A stretch of DNA of 6,646 bases from an uncultured Thalassolituus sp. (lineage in GTDB: Bacteria; Pseudomonadota; Gammaproteobacteria; Pseudomonadales; Oceanobacteraceae): assembly GCA_913054055.1 (NCBI GenBank), contig CAJXIT010000195.1, forward strand, positions 1 to 6,646, read 5' to 3'. The notes beneath the pieces are model-generated. The model was not told where the DNA came from, ran no database searches, and worked only from the letters and a program-made list of their open reading frames with translations. Position numbers and translations under genes: made by a program. Below are positions 6,201 through 6,646 of the stretch, in pieces (within the stretch, counting starts at the first letter, position 1; the number at the start of each line of letters is the position of its first letter).

Positions 6201-6234
6201 AAAAAAGCCCATTATCCAAAATGGATAATGGGCT
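6201..6234 (-). terminator. Intrinsic terminator of ahpF
   Basis: A perfect 13-bp stem (6206-6218 with 6222-6234, arm AGCCCATTATCCA on the plus strand) closes a 3-nt loop. Read on the minus strand, it is followed by a run of six T (6206-6201) and then ATTT. It begins 32 bp after the ahpF stop codon. On the plus strand no T-run follows the stem, so it should work mainly for ahpF, though it may also slow transcripts from the response regulator gene 20 bp upstream. Confidence 0.9.
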
Positions 6235-6266
6235 GCCAGGGTGCGGCATTCGGTTTATGGGTTAAA

Positions 6267-6646
6267 TTAAGCAGCCGCCTCAACTTTTGTTGTCACAGGG
6301 GTTCTGATCAAATAATCAAATGCCCCTAAGCTGGCTTTTGCCCCTTCACCCATGGCAATGATGATTTGTTTGTAAGGCACAGTAGTGACATCCCCTGCGG
6401 CAAAAATGCCATCGGCACTGGTATTACCGTGTGCGCCAATTTGAATTTCACCTCGTGGGCTTAATTCAACACTGGTGTCTTTTAACCATTCGGTATTCGG
6501 TACTAAACCAATTTGTACAAAGATACCTGCCACATCCACTTGTTCAATTTCATCGGTATTGCGGTCTTTGTATTTTAAGCCCACTACACGTGTACCATCA
6601 CCCAGCACTTCTGTGGTTTGTGCCATTTTAATGATTTCAACATTTG
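6267..6646 (-). CDS. ahpF: Alkyl hydroperoxide reductase subunit F, C-terminal part (cut by window edge)
   Basis: AhpF is the FAD-dependent NADH:disulfide reductase that re-reduces the peroxiredoxin AhpC during peroxide removal in the cytoplasm. The visible 125 residues or so are its C-terminal end: NAQTTEV-like (here KMAQTTEV), VVGLKYKDR, AGIFVQIGLVPNTEWL, then the FAD-binding end DGIFAAGDVTTVPYKQ followed by IIIAMGEGAKASLGAFDYLIRT. This is nearly the same as in E. coli AhpF, with Val in place of Cys in the AAGDC position. The frame is open through the window edge at 6646; the Met at 6626 is internal, not the start. The redox CxxC and N-terminal thioredoxin-like domains lie outside the window. 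It is convergent with the response regulator gene and ends at the strong terminator. Confidence 0.95.
   Translation of the reverse strand, partial: NVEIIKMAQTTEVLGDGTRVVGLKYKDRNTDEIEQVDVAGIFVQIGLVPNTEWLKDTSVELSPRGEIQIGAHGNTSADGIFAAGDVTTVPYKQIIIAMGEGAKASLGAFDYLIRTPVTTKVEAAA

Overview
The window looks like part of a chromosome from a moderately AT-rich, probably marine, gammaproteobacterium. The clues are a YjjU-like patatin, a YedK-like SRAP protein, a stand-alone receiver of the hybrid-kinase type and an AhpF very close to the enterobacterial one. The genus cannot be fixed from the sequence. No RNA gene, insertion sequence or CRISPR array was seen.

Left part (1-3770, minus strand): a tightly packed operon. 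Transcription runs from a UbiA-family membrane prenyltransferase (3770 to 2790) through a TAATG stop/start overlap into a very long reading frame (2790 to 13), and then into a further gene of which only the first three codons are in the window. The long frame encodes, in order, a PilZ-like N-terminal region, a complete HMG-CoA reductase catalytic domain and a C-terminal APH/choline-kinase-type phosphotransferase. It would be 925 codons long, but one in-frame TAA (1962-1960) cuts it inside the reductase domain. The first part keeps the catalytic Glu; the second keeps the catalytic Lys, Asp and His and the kinase. Both sides of the stop read on as recognisable reductase in the same frame, and the second part has no ribosome binding site. 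The simplest reading is one gene carrying a nonsense mutation or a sequencing error. A prenyltransferase, a mevalonate-forming reductase and a small-molecule kinase together suggest an uncharacterised isoprenoid-related pathway. The substrates are not known, and this is the most interesting part of the window.

Middle (3771-4224): a divergent intergenic region of about 450 bp. It carries two perfect 18-bp direct repeats spaced exactly 50 bp apart and a candidate promoter for the rightward genes.

Right part (4225-6185, plus strand): a patatin-like lipid hydrolase and, 22 bp further on, a SRAP-family protein that crosslinks to abasic DNA. A single-domain response regulator follows, with a candidate promoter overlapped by a perfect dyad. 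It converges on the 3' end of ahpF (minus strand, cut by the window edge), with a strong intrinsic terminator between them. These genes look like ordinary housekeeping or stress functions.
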